From Dactylosporangium sp. AC04546 (GTDB taxonomy: Bacteria; Actinomycetota; Actinomycetes; Mycobacteriales; Micromonosporaceae), in the NCBI RefSeq assembly GCF_022095675.1, contig NZ_JAHYSG010000034.1, positions 1-64,000 of the forward strand: DNA of 64,000 nucleotides, in the 5' to 3' direction. Below, one piece after another: positions 1 to 8,718 of the stretch. A program made the position numbers and the translations under genes. The first letter of the stretch is position 1. Every line of letters begins with the position of its first letter. Below the pieces are notes generated by a model, which worked only from the letters and a program-made list of their open reading frames with translations, was not told the origin of the DNA and made no database searches.

Positions 1-301
1 GTGGGGCGCGGACGGCACGGCGCAGGCGGCGCGGGCGGGCGGCACGGTCCGAATGGGCGGCGGGAGTGGTGGATGCCACACGGAGGGTGGGCCGCACTCC
101 ACCGGAGCAGGCTGCACAAAGCGACCGGCGGTGGAGCGATCATCGCGGGGCCGCCACGATCACGGACAGTTGAGGGCCGCCGACAACACAAGGACCATCC
201 GTACAACCCCGGCGGGCCCGGGCTCCGCGGCTTGAGCGAACCGGCCGGCCTCGCGTCATGCGGCCGTCCGCACCCGCACCACGAGGCAGCCCGACCGGCT
301 C

Positions 302-357
302 CATGATCAAGGGAAGGATCTGGCTGCCATGACAGCCAGATCCTTCCCACGATCATG
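302..357. repeat. Covarying hairpin element, copy 1
   Basis: Two 25-bp arms (302-326 and 333-357) pair with two mismatches around a 6-base loop. The arms start with CATGATC and contain GGGAAGGATCTGGCTG. A second copy at 35100-35155 shares the framework, but its central base pairs are changed on both arms, so the structure rather than the exact sequence is kept. It is an intergenic element of unknown role, possibly REP-like or a terminator. Confidence 0.8.
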
Positions 358-419
358 AGCCAGGCCCGCGGCGCCGGGGCGTGCCGTCTCGCGGCCAACT
401 GCGGGCCGTGCATCAAGTC

Positions 420-471
420 TGATGCATCAAAAATGATGCATCAGGCTTGATGTATCAGAACTGATGCATTA
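420..471. promoter_or_regulatory. Four-copy operator array TGATGCATCA, 14-bp period
   Basis: The palindrome TGATGCATCA occurs at 420-429 and 434-443. Near-copies TGATGTATCA and TGATGCATTA follow at 448-457 and 462-471. All starts are exactly 14 bp apart. The array ends 10 bp before the ATG at 482, so it overlaps the promoter or leader of the hydrolase gene. No regulator gene is adjacent within the window, so the binding protein is unknown. Confidence 0.8.
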
Positions 472-481
472 GCGTCGGGGC

Positions 482-1291
482 ATGTACAGCGCAATCGCAG
501 GAAGCGGCGAGCGAATGCTCGTCATCGTGCAAGGGGGCGACGGGGACGCCGACGGGGCCGGTGGGCTCGTCGAGGCGATCGTTGCCCGCGGTGAGCACCG
601 GGTGCTCACGTACGACCGGCGCGGGCTCTCGCGCAGCCCCGTCGGCGACGGGCCCGTCACCATCGAGACGCACACCGACGACCTCGCGCTGCTGCTCGCC
701 AAGCAGGCCGACGGGCCCGTCGACGTGCTCGGGATCAGTATCGGGGCGCTCATCGCGCTCGATCTCGCCGCGCGCTACCCAGGGCTCGTCGGGACCGTCG
801 TGGCGCACGAGCCGCCGCTCAGCCAGGTGCTCGACGACCCGGCCGAGTTCGTCGCGCGGCAGGAGTCGGTCGAGGAGGCGTTCCGGAACGAGGGGATACC
901 GGCGGCGATGCGGCAGTTCCTCGCCTTGACCAGGTTCGATCCGGCCGACCGCGAGGACGACGTCGTGCTGCCGGCGCCGCGGCCCGAGCGGGCCGCCAAC
1001 CTCGGCTTCTTCCTCACGCACGACGCGCCGGCCGCTCGGCGGTTCCGGCTGTACCTCGATCCGCTGCTCGACGAGCCGCCGCAGGTTGTGCCGGCCGTAG
1101 GCGAGCGCTCAGCCGGTGCGCTCCACGCGGCGCCCGTCGAGGCGCTCGCGCGGCGGCTCGGCAAGGAGCCCGTCCGCTTCCCGGGCGGGCACTCCGGTCA
1201 CGTCCTGCGGCCGAGGGCCTTCGCGGATCAGCTGCTGGCGGTGCTCACCACTGCGCCCACGGAACGTTCCAGTCCCCCAGGCCGTCGGTGA
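482..1291 (+). CDS. Alpha/beta hydrolase
   Basis: A 269-residue soluble alpha/beta-hydrolase-fold protein. The nucleophile elbow G-I-S-I-G puts the catalytic serine at about residue 86. An R-R-G-L-S turn follows an early strand, and a late G-G-H-S-G supplies a histidine near the C-terminus (family knowledge for the triad). The substrate cannot be inferred. The ATG at 482 is the first start in a frame that follows an array of TGATGCATCA operators, so it is probably tightly regulated. Its last 47 bases overlap the end of the convergent L,D-transpeptidase gene. Confidence 0.85.
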   Translation: MYSAIAGSGERMLVIVQGGDGDADGAGGLVEAIVARGEHRVLTYDRRGLSRSPVGDGPVTIETHTDDLALLLAKQADGPVDVLGISIGALIALDLAARYPGLVGTVVAHEPPLSQVLDDPAEFVARQESVEEAFRNEGIPAAMRQFLALTRFDPADREDDVVLPAPRPERAANLGFFLTHDAPAARRFRLYLDPLLDEPPQVVPAVGERSAGALHAAPVEALARRLGKEPVRFPGGHSGHVLRPRAFADQLLAVLTTAPTERSSPPGRR

Positions 1292-2453
1292 GCGGCAGGT
1301 TCTTCGGCGTGTTGCGCACCTCGACGACGTCGCCGACGTCGAAGGTGTCGTAGAACCACTGCGCGTTGGCCGGGCCGACGTTGACGCAGCCGTGTGACGT
1401 GTTGGCCTTGCCCTGGGACGGGATGTTCCAGTCGGCCATGTGGACATACTCACCGGAGAGCGAGATCCGGCAGGCGAGCTTGATCTTCTCGACGTAGTAG
1501 TTCGGGTTGTTCTTGTCGGTGATCCCGAACGTCTCCGAGCTCATCGTGACCAGCGGCTCCTTGGTCATGAGCACGTGCACGCCGGAGCGGGTGAAGAAGT
1601 CGATCGTCTCGCCCTTGTTGCCGGTCGTGCTGCCGCCCTTGCCCATGCTGATCGGGATGCGGCGGACCATCTGGCCGTCGATGTAGCAATCCATCTGGTG
1701 CGTGTTCGAGTCGGCGATGGCGATCCGGGACGGGCCGATGGAGAAGTTCGCGGTCGAGTTGGCGTTGCCGAAGACTCCGCCGCCCAGGTCGACGCCGAGC
1801 AGCTTGACGCTGACCGTGACCTTCGTGCCGGGGGCCCAGTACTTCTCGGGCCGCCAGTGGGCGCTCTGGCTGCTGACCCAGTGCCACTTGCCCTCGACGG
1901 CCGGCTCGGCGGTCACGGTCATCGCCTGCTCGGCGGCGTCCTGGTTCTTCACGGCCTTGTTGAAGTACACGATCACCGGCTGACCCACGCCATACTTGTT
2001 GCCGTTCCTGAGCGCGAGCATCGGGTTGGCCTGGAACGTGAACTGCGCGGTGCTCGCCGGCTTCAGCGTGGTGAAGGTGCTGGTCTGGTTCACGGCGGCG
2101 CCCGCCGCGTCGGTGCCGGTGATGGTCACCGTGTACGTCTGGTTGTAGGCGAGGCCGCCGCTGGACGTCCACTGGTGCTTGTCGTCGGCCAGCTTGCCGT
2201 CGAGCTGCTTGCCGCCGCCGGCGACCGTCACCGACTCCAGCGTGCCGTTCTCGATCGCGACCGTCACCGGCGCGCCGGGCGAGACGTCCGTGCTGTCGGC
2301 GGCGGGCGTCACCGTGACCTTCGCCGCGGCCGCGGCGGGCTTGCCGGAGGACCAGGTGCCCGTCCCCTTCGCCCCGCCGTCAGAGCAGGCGGCGAGCGCG
2401 GCCCCCGCCGCGGCCCCAACGCCGGTGACCAGCACTTTACGCCGAGTGAACAT
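1245..2453 (-). CDS. L,D-transpeptidase lipoprotein with Ig-like domains
   Basis: A 402-residue exported enzyme that forms 3-3 peptidoglycan cross-links, like mycobacterial LdtMt2 (family knowledge). The start at 2453 gives MFTRRKVLVTG, a hydrophobic stretch and the lipobox L-A-A-C, with GGGAAGG just upstream. An earlier in-frame start would bury the signal peptide. Residues about 60-260 look like two Ig-like domains. The YkuD catalytic domain follows and ends with the motif S-H-G-C-V-N, with the nucleophile at about C356. It probably acts as a lipoprotein on the outer face of the membrane. Its 3' end overlaps the convergent hydrolase. Confidence 0.95.
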   Translation of the reverse strand: MFTRRKVLVTGVGAAAGAALAACSDGGAKGTGTWSSGKPAAAAAKVTVTPAADSTDVSPGAPVTVAIENGTLESVTVAGGGKQLDGKLADDKHQWTSSGGLAYNQTYTVTITGTDAAGAAVNQTSTFTTLKPASTAQFTFQANPMLALRNGNKYGVGQPVIVYFNKAVKNQDAAEQAMTVTAEPAVEGKWHWVSSQSAHWRPEKYWAPGTKVTVSVKLLGVDLGGGVFGNANSTANFSIGPSRIAIADSNTHQMDCYIDGQMVRRIPISMGKGGSTTGNKGETIDFFTRSGVHVLMTKEPLVTMSSETFGITDKNNPNYYVEKIKLACRISLSGEYVHMADWNIPSQGKANTSHGCVNVGPANAQWFYDTFDVGDVVEVRNTPKNLPLTDGLGDWNVPWAQW

Positions 2454-2612
2454 GCGCGACCTTCCCTTCCCCCGAGAAGACGAACGGGCCCGACCGGCGG
2501 GTTGCATGATCACCCGAGCCAGGTCCCCGGCGTCCGGCCAAACCGTAGCCGCATCCGCGCCCACCGTCGACCGGGCCCGAATTCCGGCCACGGACCGTGA
2601 AATCGGCACCAC

Positions 2613-3269
2613 TCAGAGCAGATCGGCGTCGTGGGCCAGCAGCGCGACCTGCACGCGGTTGTTCAGGTCGAGCTTGGCGAGCAGGCGCGACACGTGGCTC
2701 TTCACCGTGGGCACGCCCATGCCGAGGGCCTCGGCGATCTCCGCGTTCGACCAGCCGCGGCCGACGCCCAGCGCCACCTCGCGCTCACGGTCGGTCAGCA
2801 GCGCCAGCCGGGAGCGGGCGGCCTCGCGGCGCGGGCCGGGCGCCTGGTCGACAAGCTGGCGGACCACCGCGGGCGACAGCGTGGCCGCGCCGGCAGCGAC
2901 GGTACGCACGGCCGCGATGATCTCGCGGGGCGGCGTGTCCTTCAGCAGGAAGCCGCTGGCGCCGCCGCGCAGCGCCTCCAGCACGTACTCGTCGGCGTGG
3001 AACGTCGTCAGCACGATCACGTGCGGCGGGCGGGCGCGGGCCCGCAGCCGGCGGGTCGCGGTCAGGCCGTCGACGCCGGGCATGCGGATGTCCATGAGCA
3101 CCACGTCGGGCCAGTGGGCGTCGACCATGGTGATCGCCTCGGCCCCGTCGCCGGCCTCGGCGACGACGTCGATATCGGGCGAGCCGCCGACCATGATCCG
3201 AAGACCGGTCCGCACCAGCGGATCGTCGTCCACGATCGCGAGCCGGATCAGGCCGGCCACGGCAGCCAC
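2613..3269 (-). CDS. NarL/LuxR-family response regulator
   Basis: A 218-residue regulator. The receiver domain (about 8-125) has the acidic cluster V-D-D-D and phospho-acceptor D60 in L-M-D-I-R-M-P. The C-terminal LuxR helix-turn-helix spans about 150-215 (LTDREREVALGVGRGWSNAE region). The GTG at 3269 overlaps the end of the upstream histidine kinase gene by 22 bases; an alternative GTG lies at 3260. Kinase and regulator are a translationally coupled pair. The likely target is the divergent membrane hydrolase gene at 4486 or the pair itself (inference). Confidence 0.93.
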   Translation of the reverse strand: MAAVAGLIRLAIVDDDPLVRTGLRIMVGGSPDIDVVAEAGDGAEAITMVDAHWPDVVLMDIRMPGVDGLTATRRLRARARPPHVIVLTTFHADEYVLEALRGGASGFLLKDTPPREIIAAVRTVAAGAATLSPAVVRQLVDQAPGPRREAARSRLALLTDREREVALGVGRGWSNAEIAEALGMGVPTVKSHVSRLLAKLDLNNRVQVALLAHDADLL

Positions 3270-4378
3270 GCCTCGAGCCGGAAGCGTTCACCGGTCATCC
3301 CGTACTGCACCCGCCCGCCCGCCAGCAACAGCCGCTCACGGATGCCGACCAGCCCGACACCGCCTGACGGTACCGCCGAATCCACCGCCGAACACGGATT
3401 GCTGACCTCCACCCGGAGCCCCTCGCCGGCACCCCCGTCGACGAGGACCGACACCGGCGCGCCCGGCGCATGCTTCCCGGCGTTCGTCAGCCCCTCCTGG
3501 ACCACCCGGTAGGCGGTCCGCCCGAGCACCGCCGCCGGCCCGTCGAGCGGCACGCGGCACTCGTAGCCCACCGTCATCCCGTGCGCCCGGGCGCTGTCGA
3601 CCAGCCGTGGCAGGTCGGGCAGGCCCGGCTGCGGCGGCTCCGGCCCGGTGGGCCCGTCGCGCAGCACCCGGATCACCGTCCGCAGCTCTTCGAGCGCCTC
3701 GTGCGCGCTGGTCCGGATCGTGGCGGCGGCGATCGCGATCTCGTCCGGCCGGGCGTCCGACCGCACCTCCAGCGCCCCCGCGTGCAGGCACAGCAGCGAG
3801 ATCCGATGACCGAGCACGTCGTGCATCTCGCGGGCGATCCGGGCCCGTTCGGTCAGCCGCGCCTGCTCGACCCGCAGCTGCTGCTCGGCCTCCAGCCGCG
3901 TGGTGCGCTCGCGGAGTGCGCCGAGAAAGAGACCCCAGCCGATGGCGCCCGCAGCCGTCGCGGCCCGCATGACGAGATCGACCCACAGCGGGAACGGCGG
4001 CTCGTGCTGCGACAGGAAATAGATCACGGACGTTGCCACGTGCCCCGCGGCGAGGAGCAGCGGCACCCGCGCGGGCCGCCGGATCGTGACGGTGAGCAGC
4101 GCGACCAGGATCGGTCCCGTCGCCGTGACCGACACCGCGCCGAACGGCAGCAGCGCCAGGACCACCGCGACCGGGTGCCGCCGCCGGGCGACGAGCGCCG
4201 CCGCGCACGCGGTCCCGATGCCGACGTCGACCGACCACGGCACGGCCGCGCCCGGGGACGTCGCGTCGCCGATGAGCACCATGAACGCGCCGTACAGCAG
4301 GGCCGCGCCGATCGCCAGCCCGTCGGCCACCCGGTCCCGCGGGGCCGACCCCGGGGGCACGAGCAGACCGAACAGCAT
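3248..4378 (-). CDS. DesK/NarX-type sensor histidine kinase
   Basis: A 376-residue membrane kinase. The first 150 residues contain four or five hydrophobic helices with short connections and no large external domain, so it probably senses the membrane. A coiled linker precedes the HisKA_3 motif R-E-M-H-D-V-L-G-H-R, with H186 as predicted phosphorylation site. The ATPase domain shows N-A-G-K-H-A-P-G and the late G-G-V-G-L-V-G-I-R-E-R. It is co-transcribed with the response regulator downstream and faces the hydrolase gene at 4486 across 107 bp. Confidence 0.93.
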   Translation of the reverse strand: MLFGLLVPPGSAPRDRVADGLAIGAALLYGAFMVLIGDATSPGAAVPWSVDVGIGTACAAALVARRRHPVAVVLALLPFGAVSVTATGPILVALLTVTIRRPARVPLLLAAGHVATSVIYFLSQHEPPFPLWVDLVMRAATAAGAIGWGLFLGALRERTTRLEAEQQLRVEQARLTERARIAREMHDVLGHRISLLCLHAGALEVRSDARPDEIAIAAATIRTSAHEALEELRTVIRVLRDGPTGPEPPQPGLPDLPRLVDSARAHGMTVGYECRVPLDGPAAVLGRTAYRVVQEGLTNAGKHAPGAPVSVLVDGGAGEGLRVEVSNPCSAVDSAVPSGGVGLVGIRERLLLAGGRVQYGMTGERFRLEAWLPWPA

Positions 4379-4485
4379 GCGCGCAGCCTACGTGGGGTGC
4401 CGCCACCTGAGGACCTACCAAAGATGGAGGCCGGGCGTCCTCGGGCGGATGTGTCGCACCGCCGCCGGCCGACACGATCCCCGGC
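4379..4485. promoter_or_regulatory. Divergent promoter region, kinase and membrane hydrolase
   Basis: These 107 bp separate two genes reading away from each other and must hold both promoters. I see no clear sigma-70 hexamers and no strong palindrome. The NarL-type regulator encoded next door is a natural candidate to bind here. Confidence 0.45.
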
Positions 4486-5820
4486 ATGACGTACGTCCTC
4501 GTTCTGGCCGCGGCGTGGGGTGTGACGACGGGGCTGTGGATGCCGCGCGGGCCATTGACGACCACCGAGGCCCTGACATCGATCGCGGTCAGCGCCGCCG
4601 TCGGCCTGGCCGCGGGCCGGCTGTGGCGCTCCCGCTGGACGCTGCTCGCCGCACCGGCCGCGTTCCTGGTCGCCCTCGAGCTGGCCCGCATCCACGTGCG
4701 CGGCCCGTCGGTGGACGCGCCCCACGCGAGCGCGTTCGGGTTCGTGGCGCTGGTGGCGGGCCGGGGCGTGCACGGGCTGCTGTCCGTCTTTCCGATGCTG
4801 CTCTTCACCGTGTACGGCAGGGGCCTCGGCCGCCGGTGGAAGCGCATCGTCACCGGCGTGGCGACGGCCGCGCTGGTCGTGCTCACCGCGCTGGTCGCGA
4901 TACCGGCCCGGACGGCGCCGATCCCGACCGGACGAGGCGTCGCGGAACTGACCACGGTGCATGGCCTCAACGTGATGATCCGCGGCGTGGATCCGGCCCG
5001 CCCGGTCCTGCTGTTCCTCCCGGGCGCACCAGGGGGCTCGGAGCTCGGCGCGATGCGCAAGCACCTGTCCGCGCTGGAGGAGCACTTCGTGGTCGCCACC
5101 CTGGACCGCCGCGGCGCCGGCGCGTCCTACGCCGCGCTGCACGGGACGGTGACCATGGACGACGCGATCGCCGACACGGTGGCCGTGACGGACTACCTGC
5201 GCACCCGGTTCCACCAGGAGAAGATCTTCCTGCTGGGCCACTCGGGCGGCTCGCTGATCGGCGCCCTGACGGCCCACCGCCACCCCGAGCGCTACCGGGC
5301 GTACATCGGCACTGGCCAGGCGGTCGATGTGGAGGCGAGCGACAAGCTCTTCTACGACGACATCCTGTCCTGGGCCCGCGCGGGCGGCCGCACCGAGCTC
5401 GTACGGCGGCTGACCGAGCAGGGCCCGCCGCCATGGAAGGACGTCTACGCCTATGAACCGATCATGCTCAATGAGAATGCGGTGTACCACCAGTCGACCG
5501 AGTTCGTCATCGATGTCCCCGAGTACACGCTGCTGCAGCGGGTCCACACGCTGAACGCGGTGCTCGACACGTGGACGGCCTACTACCCACAGATTCAGGA
5601 CGTGGACCTGCGCCGCGAGGTGCGATCACTGGCGGTTCCGGCCTACTTCGTCCAGGGCAGCGACGAGATGCGCGGCCTGGCGGTCCTGTTCGACGAGTGG
5701 TACGCCACGTTGGAGGCCCCGGAGAAGCACCTGGAGACCTTCGAGGGCGCCGGCCACCGAGCGATGTTCGAGCAGCCGGACCGGTTCGTGGCCTTCCTGG
5801 CGTCCGTCTCAGCAGGCTGA
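4486..5820 (+). CDS. Alpha/beta hydrolase with N-terminal membrane segments
   Basis: A 444-residue protein. About the first 145 residues carry four hydrophobic helices, then residues 165-444 form an alpha/beta hydrolase domain resembling proline iminopeptidases. The nucleophile elbow is G-H-S-G-G-S and the C-terminal histidine sits in G-A-G-H-R. The oxyanion-side motif L-F-L-P-G-A-P-G-G is visible. It is divergent from a two-component system, so its expression may respond to that sensor (inference). The final 12 bases overlap the end of the convergent methyltransferase gene. The substrate is unknown. Confidence 0.9.
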   Translation: MTYVLVLAAAWGVTTGLWMPRGPLTTTEALTSIAVSAAVGLAAGRLWRSRWTLLAAPAAFLVALELARIHVRGPSVDAPHASAFGFVALVAGRGVHGLLSVFPMLLFTVYGRGLGRRWKRIVTGVATAALVVLTALVAIPARTAPIPTGRGVAELTTVHGLNVMIRGVDPARPVLLFLPGAPGGSELGAMRKHLSALEEHFVVATLDRRGAGASYAALHGTVTMDDAIADTVAVTDYLRTRFHQEKIFLLGHSGGSLIGALTAHRHPERYRAYIGTGQAVDVEASDKLFYDDILSWARAGGRTELVRRLTEQGPPPWKDVYAYEPIMLNENAVYHQSTEFVIDVPEYTLLQRVHTLNAVLDTWTAYYPQIQDVDLRREVRSLAVPAYFVQGSDEMRGLAVLFDEWYATLEAPEKHLETFEGAGHRAMFEQPDRFVAFLASVSAG

Positions 5821-6447
5821 CGCGGCAAGCCAGGTCCGGTCCCCGGTCAGCCAGTCCGCGGTGGCGAAGCCGGCGTCGCACAGGGACGACCGGAGCTCCG
5901 CCTCGGTGAGGCGGCGCGCGGTGAACGTGTGGTGCCACGCACCGTCGCCGGCCACGTAGTCCATCGTCGCGGTCAGCAGGGGGCCGTCGCGGTGGATGGA
6001 GTGCAGGCGGTACCGGAGCCCGGAGCGCGACACGTCGAAGGGCTCCACCGCGTCGAACCAGCCCGGTGGGTGCCACTGCACGAGCAGGCGGCCGCCGTGG
6101 CGGCGGGCCGCGGCCAGCAGCGCCGCGCGGTCGGCCGGCGCCGGGGTGTTGACCAGGTGGCTCGCCAGCAGGACGGCGTCGAACCGCCGCTGCAGGTCGA
6201 GGTCCTGGATCCTGGCGCACACGGTATCCAGGTCCCCGGCGTGGGCCAGCATCTCCGGCGACTCGTCGACGCCCGTCACCGGATGGCCGAGGGCGGCCAG
6301 CGGGCGCAGGATGCGGCCCGTGCCGCACCCCAGCTCCACGACGCTCGCCCCCGCCGGGATCGCCGCGTGGACGATCTCCGGCTCACCGGCGGGTGCGAGC
6401 CGGGCGTAGAACCCGACCGGGCACCCGTCCGGCGTGCTGGCCACCAT
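5809..6447 (-). CDS. Class I SAM-dependent methyltransferase
   Basis: A 212-residue soluble enzyme. The SAM-binding motif I is V-V-E-L-G-C-G-T-G at about residues 36-44, followed by an acidic residue at the end of the second strand (V-T-G-V-D-E-S) and a D-A-V-L-L-A-S strand. The lysine/tryptophan-rich C-terminal half does not point to a substrate. The gene lies 5 bp beyond the end of the zinc-ribbon gene on the same strand, so it may be the last gene of the SPFH operon. Small-molecule methylation is likely, but the target is unknown. Confidence 0.88.
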   Translation of the reverse strand: MVASTPDGCPVGFYARLAPAGEPEIVHAAIPAGASVVELGCGTGRILRPLAALGHPVTGVDESPEMLAHAGDLDTVCARIQDLDLQRRFDAVLLASHLVNTPAPADRAALLAAARRHGGRLLVQWHPPGWFDAVEPFDVSRSGLRYRLHSIHRDGPLLTATMDYVAGDGAWHHTFTARRLTEAELRSSLCDAGFATADWLTGDRTWLAASAC

Positions 6448-6452
6448 GCCGG

Positions 6453-7526
6453 TCAGTGGCTCTTGGCGTACCAGATCAGGAACACGATCACGGCAATCGC
6501 CAGGACGCCCGCCGTGATCGCCGCGGCGATCTTGGCCGCGCTGTACGGGCGTTCGCCGGCCACCTCGCCGGTGCGGCCGTTGACCTGGATGTTGAACGTC
6601 TTGCCCGCGTAGATGTAGCAGGCCAGCCAGACCGGCAGCAGCATCAGCTTGAACGTCACGTCGAAGTACTGCGTGTCGACCTGATGCACTCGCTGCTCGT
6701 CACCGCCGATGTCCTGGCGGCAGTCGCTCTCGATCTCCGGGGCCATCTTGCCCTTGGCGTGCTCCAGGCCCGCCTCCGGCTCCACGTCGTAGCGGAGCGT
6801 CTCGTGGCCGGCCAGGTACTCCGGGCGGTACGGCTCGGCATCCGTGAGCGGCCACGGGTCGAGGGCCTCGAGGTGCTTCGGCGACACCTTCGTCGTGCCG
6901 GTGACCAGGACGTCGTCGAAGGTGCGGCCGACCGTACCGCTGGCCGGGTACCAGCGGGTCTTGCGCACCTGGCGGGTCTTCGTCTCGCCGTTCTCGGTGT
7001 ACGTCTCCGTGTCCCAGTAGTGCTCGCCGCGCTCGCCCCGGTAGTCGGAGACCGTCCGGGTGTCGAACGTCCAGTGCGGCATGTAGGTGCTCTTCGCCGA
7101 CTCCGCCTCGCTGACCTTCTTCAGGCCGTTCGGCGCGAACCAGCGCGACGACGCCCACTTGCCCAGGGCCTCGCGCAGCTGCCGCTTGTCGAGGGCGAAG
7201 GGCAGTACCGCCTCCGGCACCACCTGGTCGTCGGGGTTGACCTCGGCGACGACGGCCGCGCCGCAGAACCGGCAGCGGTCCGAGATCGCGTCCGACTCGG
7301 TGGAGGCGCCGCAGTTCTGGCACCTGAACACGTGCTTGGCCAGCAGCGCGACCGGCTTGCGGGGCAGGCCGGCGAACTGGGCCCAGTCGTGCTCGCGGAC
7401 CTCGCGGGTCGGGGCCGCGAGCTGGGTCTCGTGCCCGCAGTACGGGCAGCGCAGCACCGAGGTGCCGGGCGCGAACTCCACGTTGGCGCCACACCCCGCG
7501 CAGGGGTACTGGGTCTGCAGCACCAT
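6453..7526 (-). CDS. Zinc-ribbon membrane protein, partner of SPFH protein
   Basis: A 357-residue protein with four CxxC pairs in the first 100 residues (C-A-G-C, C-P-Y-C, C-Q-N-C, C-R-F-C), forming two zinc ribbons of the TFIIB-like type. A long uncharacterised middle domain follows, and a single hydrophobic helix near residues 328-350 ends in a short basic tail. The ATG at 7526 was chosen because the longer upstream frame is arginine/serine-rich and overlaps the SPFH gene. It begins only 4 bp after that gene, so the two are almost certainly co-expressed. It resembles the B. subtilis YdjI/YdjP neighbourhood (inference). Confidence 0.85.
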   Translation of the reverse strand: MVLQTQYPCAGCGANVEFAPGTSVLRCPYCGHETQLAAPTREVREHDWAQFAGLPRKPVALLAKHVFRCQNCGASTESDAISDRCRFCGAAVVAEVNPDDQVVPEAVLPFALDKRQLREALGKWASSRWFAPNGLKKVSEAESAKSTYMPHWTFDTRTVSDYRGERGEHYWDTETYTENGETKTRQVRKTRWYPASGTVGRTFDDVLVTGTTKVSPKHLEALDPWPLTDAEPYRPEYLAGHETLRYDVEPEAGLEHAKGKMAPEIESDCRQDIGGDEQRVHQVDTQYFDVTFKLMLLPVWLACYIYAGKTFNIQVNGRTGEVAGERPYSAAKIAAAITAGVLAIAVIVFLIWYAKSH

Positions 7527-7530
7527 GGCG

Positions 7531-8634
7531 TCAGCCCTGCGGGGGAAGGGGCGGCGGGACGGCGGCGAACAGCGAACCGAGCTCGGCGACCTGCTCGGCC
7601 GGGGTCCACGCGGCCATGCCGTTCTTCCAGACGAGGGTGGTGCGGCCGATCGCGCCGGAGCGAACCTGGGCGGCGAGGGCGTTGAGGTCGAACGGGCCGG
7701 CCTGGGTGCCGTTGACACCGGCGAACCACTGGTCCTGCTGGGGCAGCGGCGGTGGACCGGCCGGCGGAGGAGCGGCGGAAGGCTGGTTGATCGCGGCCGC
7801 CATCCGCTGGCCGGCGGCCATGCCGAGGCCCAGGCCGAAGCCCTCGCCGGCGCCGCCCTGGTTGTTCGCGGCGTCCTCCATCGCGTTCGCGGCCTGGAAC
7901 TTCGTGTACTGGTCGAGGTTGCCCAGCACGCCCATCGAGGTGCGCTTGTCGAGCGCCTCCTCGACCTCCGGCGGCAGGGAGATGTTCTCGATGATGAACT
8001 TCGGGATCTGCACGCCGTAGCCGGACAGCTCCTCGCTCAGCACGCCGGCCAGCTTCTGGCCGATGACGAGCTGCTGCGCGGCCAGGTCGAGGACCGGCAC
8101 CTGGGCGGCGGCGAGGGCGCTGCCGAGGTGGCCGACGATGAGCTGGCGCAGGAACTCCTGCACCTCCTCGGTACGGAACTGCGGGTCGGTGCCGACGAGC
8201 TCGCGCAGGAGCTTCTCGGGGTCGACGACGCGCAGCGAGTACGCCCCGAACGCGCGCAGCCGGACCATGCCGAACTCGGCGTCGCGCATCATGACGGGGT
8301 TCTGCGTGCCCCACTTGAAGTCGGTGAACTGCCGGGTGTTGACGAAGTACACCTCGGCCTTCCACGGCGAGTCGAAGCCGTACTTCCAGCCCTTGAGCGT
8401 CGAGAGGATCGGCAGGTTCTGCGTCTGCAGCGTGTGGGTGCCAGGCGTGAAGACGTCGGCGACCTGCCCCTCGTTGACGAAGACGGCGGTCTGCGACTCG
8501 CGGACGACGAGCTTGGCGCCCATCTTGATCTCGTTCTGGTATCGCGGGAACCGCCAGACGATCGTGTCACGACTGTCGTCGAGCCACTCGATGATGTCGA
8601 TGAATTCGCCCCGGACCTTGTCCCAGAGTCCCAC
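7531..8634 (-). CDS. SPFH-domain protein with C-terminal GYF_2-like domain
   Basis: A 367-residue protein whose first 250 residues match the SPFH / virion-core family that includes YdjI. It opens with MGLWDKVRGEF and contains R-E-S-Q-T-A-V-F-V-N-E-G-Q. A glycine/alanine/proline-rich linker follows, then a GYF_2-like segment (W-F-A-G-V-N-G-T-Q-A-G-P-F-D) at about 300-355. Such proteins form membrane-associated scaffolds linked to envelope stress (family knowledge). The GTG start has AAGGGG upstream. With the zinc-ribbon gene 4 bp downstream it forms a two-gene unit. Confidence 0.9.
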   Translation of the reverse strand: MGLWDKVRGEFIDIIEWLDDSRDTIVWRFPRYQNEIKMGAKLVVRESQTAVFVNEGQVADVFTPGTHTLQTQNLPILSTLKGWKYGFDSPWKAEVYFVNTRQFTDFKWGTQNPVMMRDAEFGMVRLRAFGAYSLRVVDPEKLLRELVGTDPQFRTEEVQEFLRQLIVGHLGSALAAAQVPVLDLAAQQLVIGQKLAGVLSEELSGYGVQIPKFIIENISLPPEVEEALDKRTSMGVLGNLDQYTKFQAANAMEDAANNQGGAGEGFGLGLGMAAGQRMAAAINQPSAAPPPAGPPPLPQQDQWFAGVNGTQAGPFDLNALAAQVRSGAIGRTTLVWKNGMAAWTPAEQVAELGSLFAAVPPPLPPQG

Positions 8635-8718
8635 GGCAGTCCCCTTCTTACGGCTTGCGGATCTTCGCCGAAACTAACAACAGTTTGCTCCCGCCACGCA
8701 AGTGGTGTCGGGAAGCCG

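Larger units (their letters stand above)
1..481. other. Gene-poor left edge
   Basis: No convincing gene lies here. Open frames at 1-306 and 53-235 are glycine/arginine/histidine-rich, without a ribosome binding site or a recognisable domain, and look like composition artefacts of GC-rich DNA. The right half holds a hairpin element (302-357) and a repeated operator (420-471), both listed separately. The end of a gene entering from the left cannot be excluded, because frame 2 is open from base 2 to 235. Confidence 0.6.

Noticed and set aside
1..306. 101-residue ORF at the left edge
   Set aside because: Low-complexity G/R/H/P composition, no ribosome binding site and no domain. It may be a remnant but cannot be supported.
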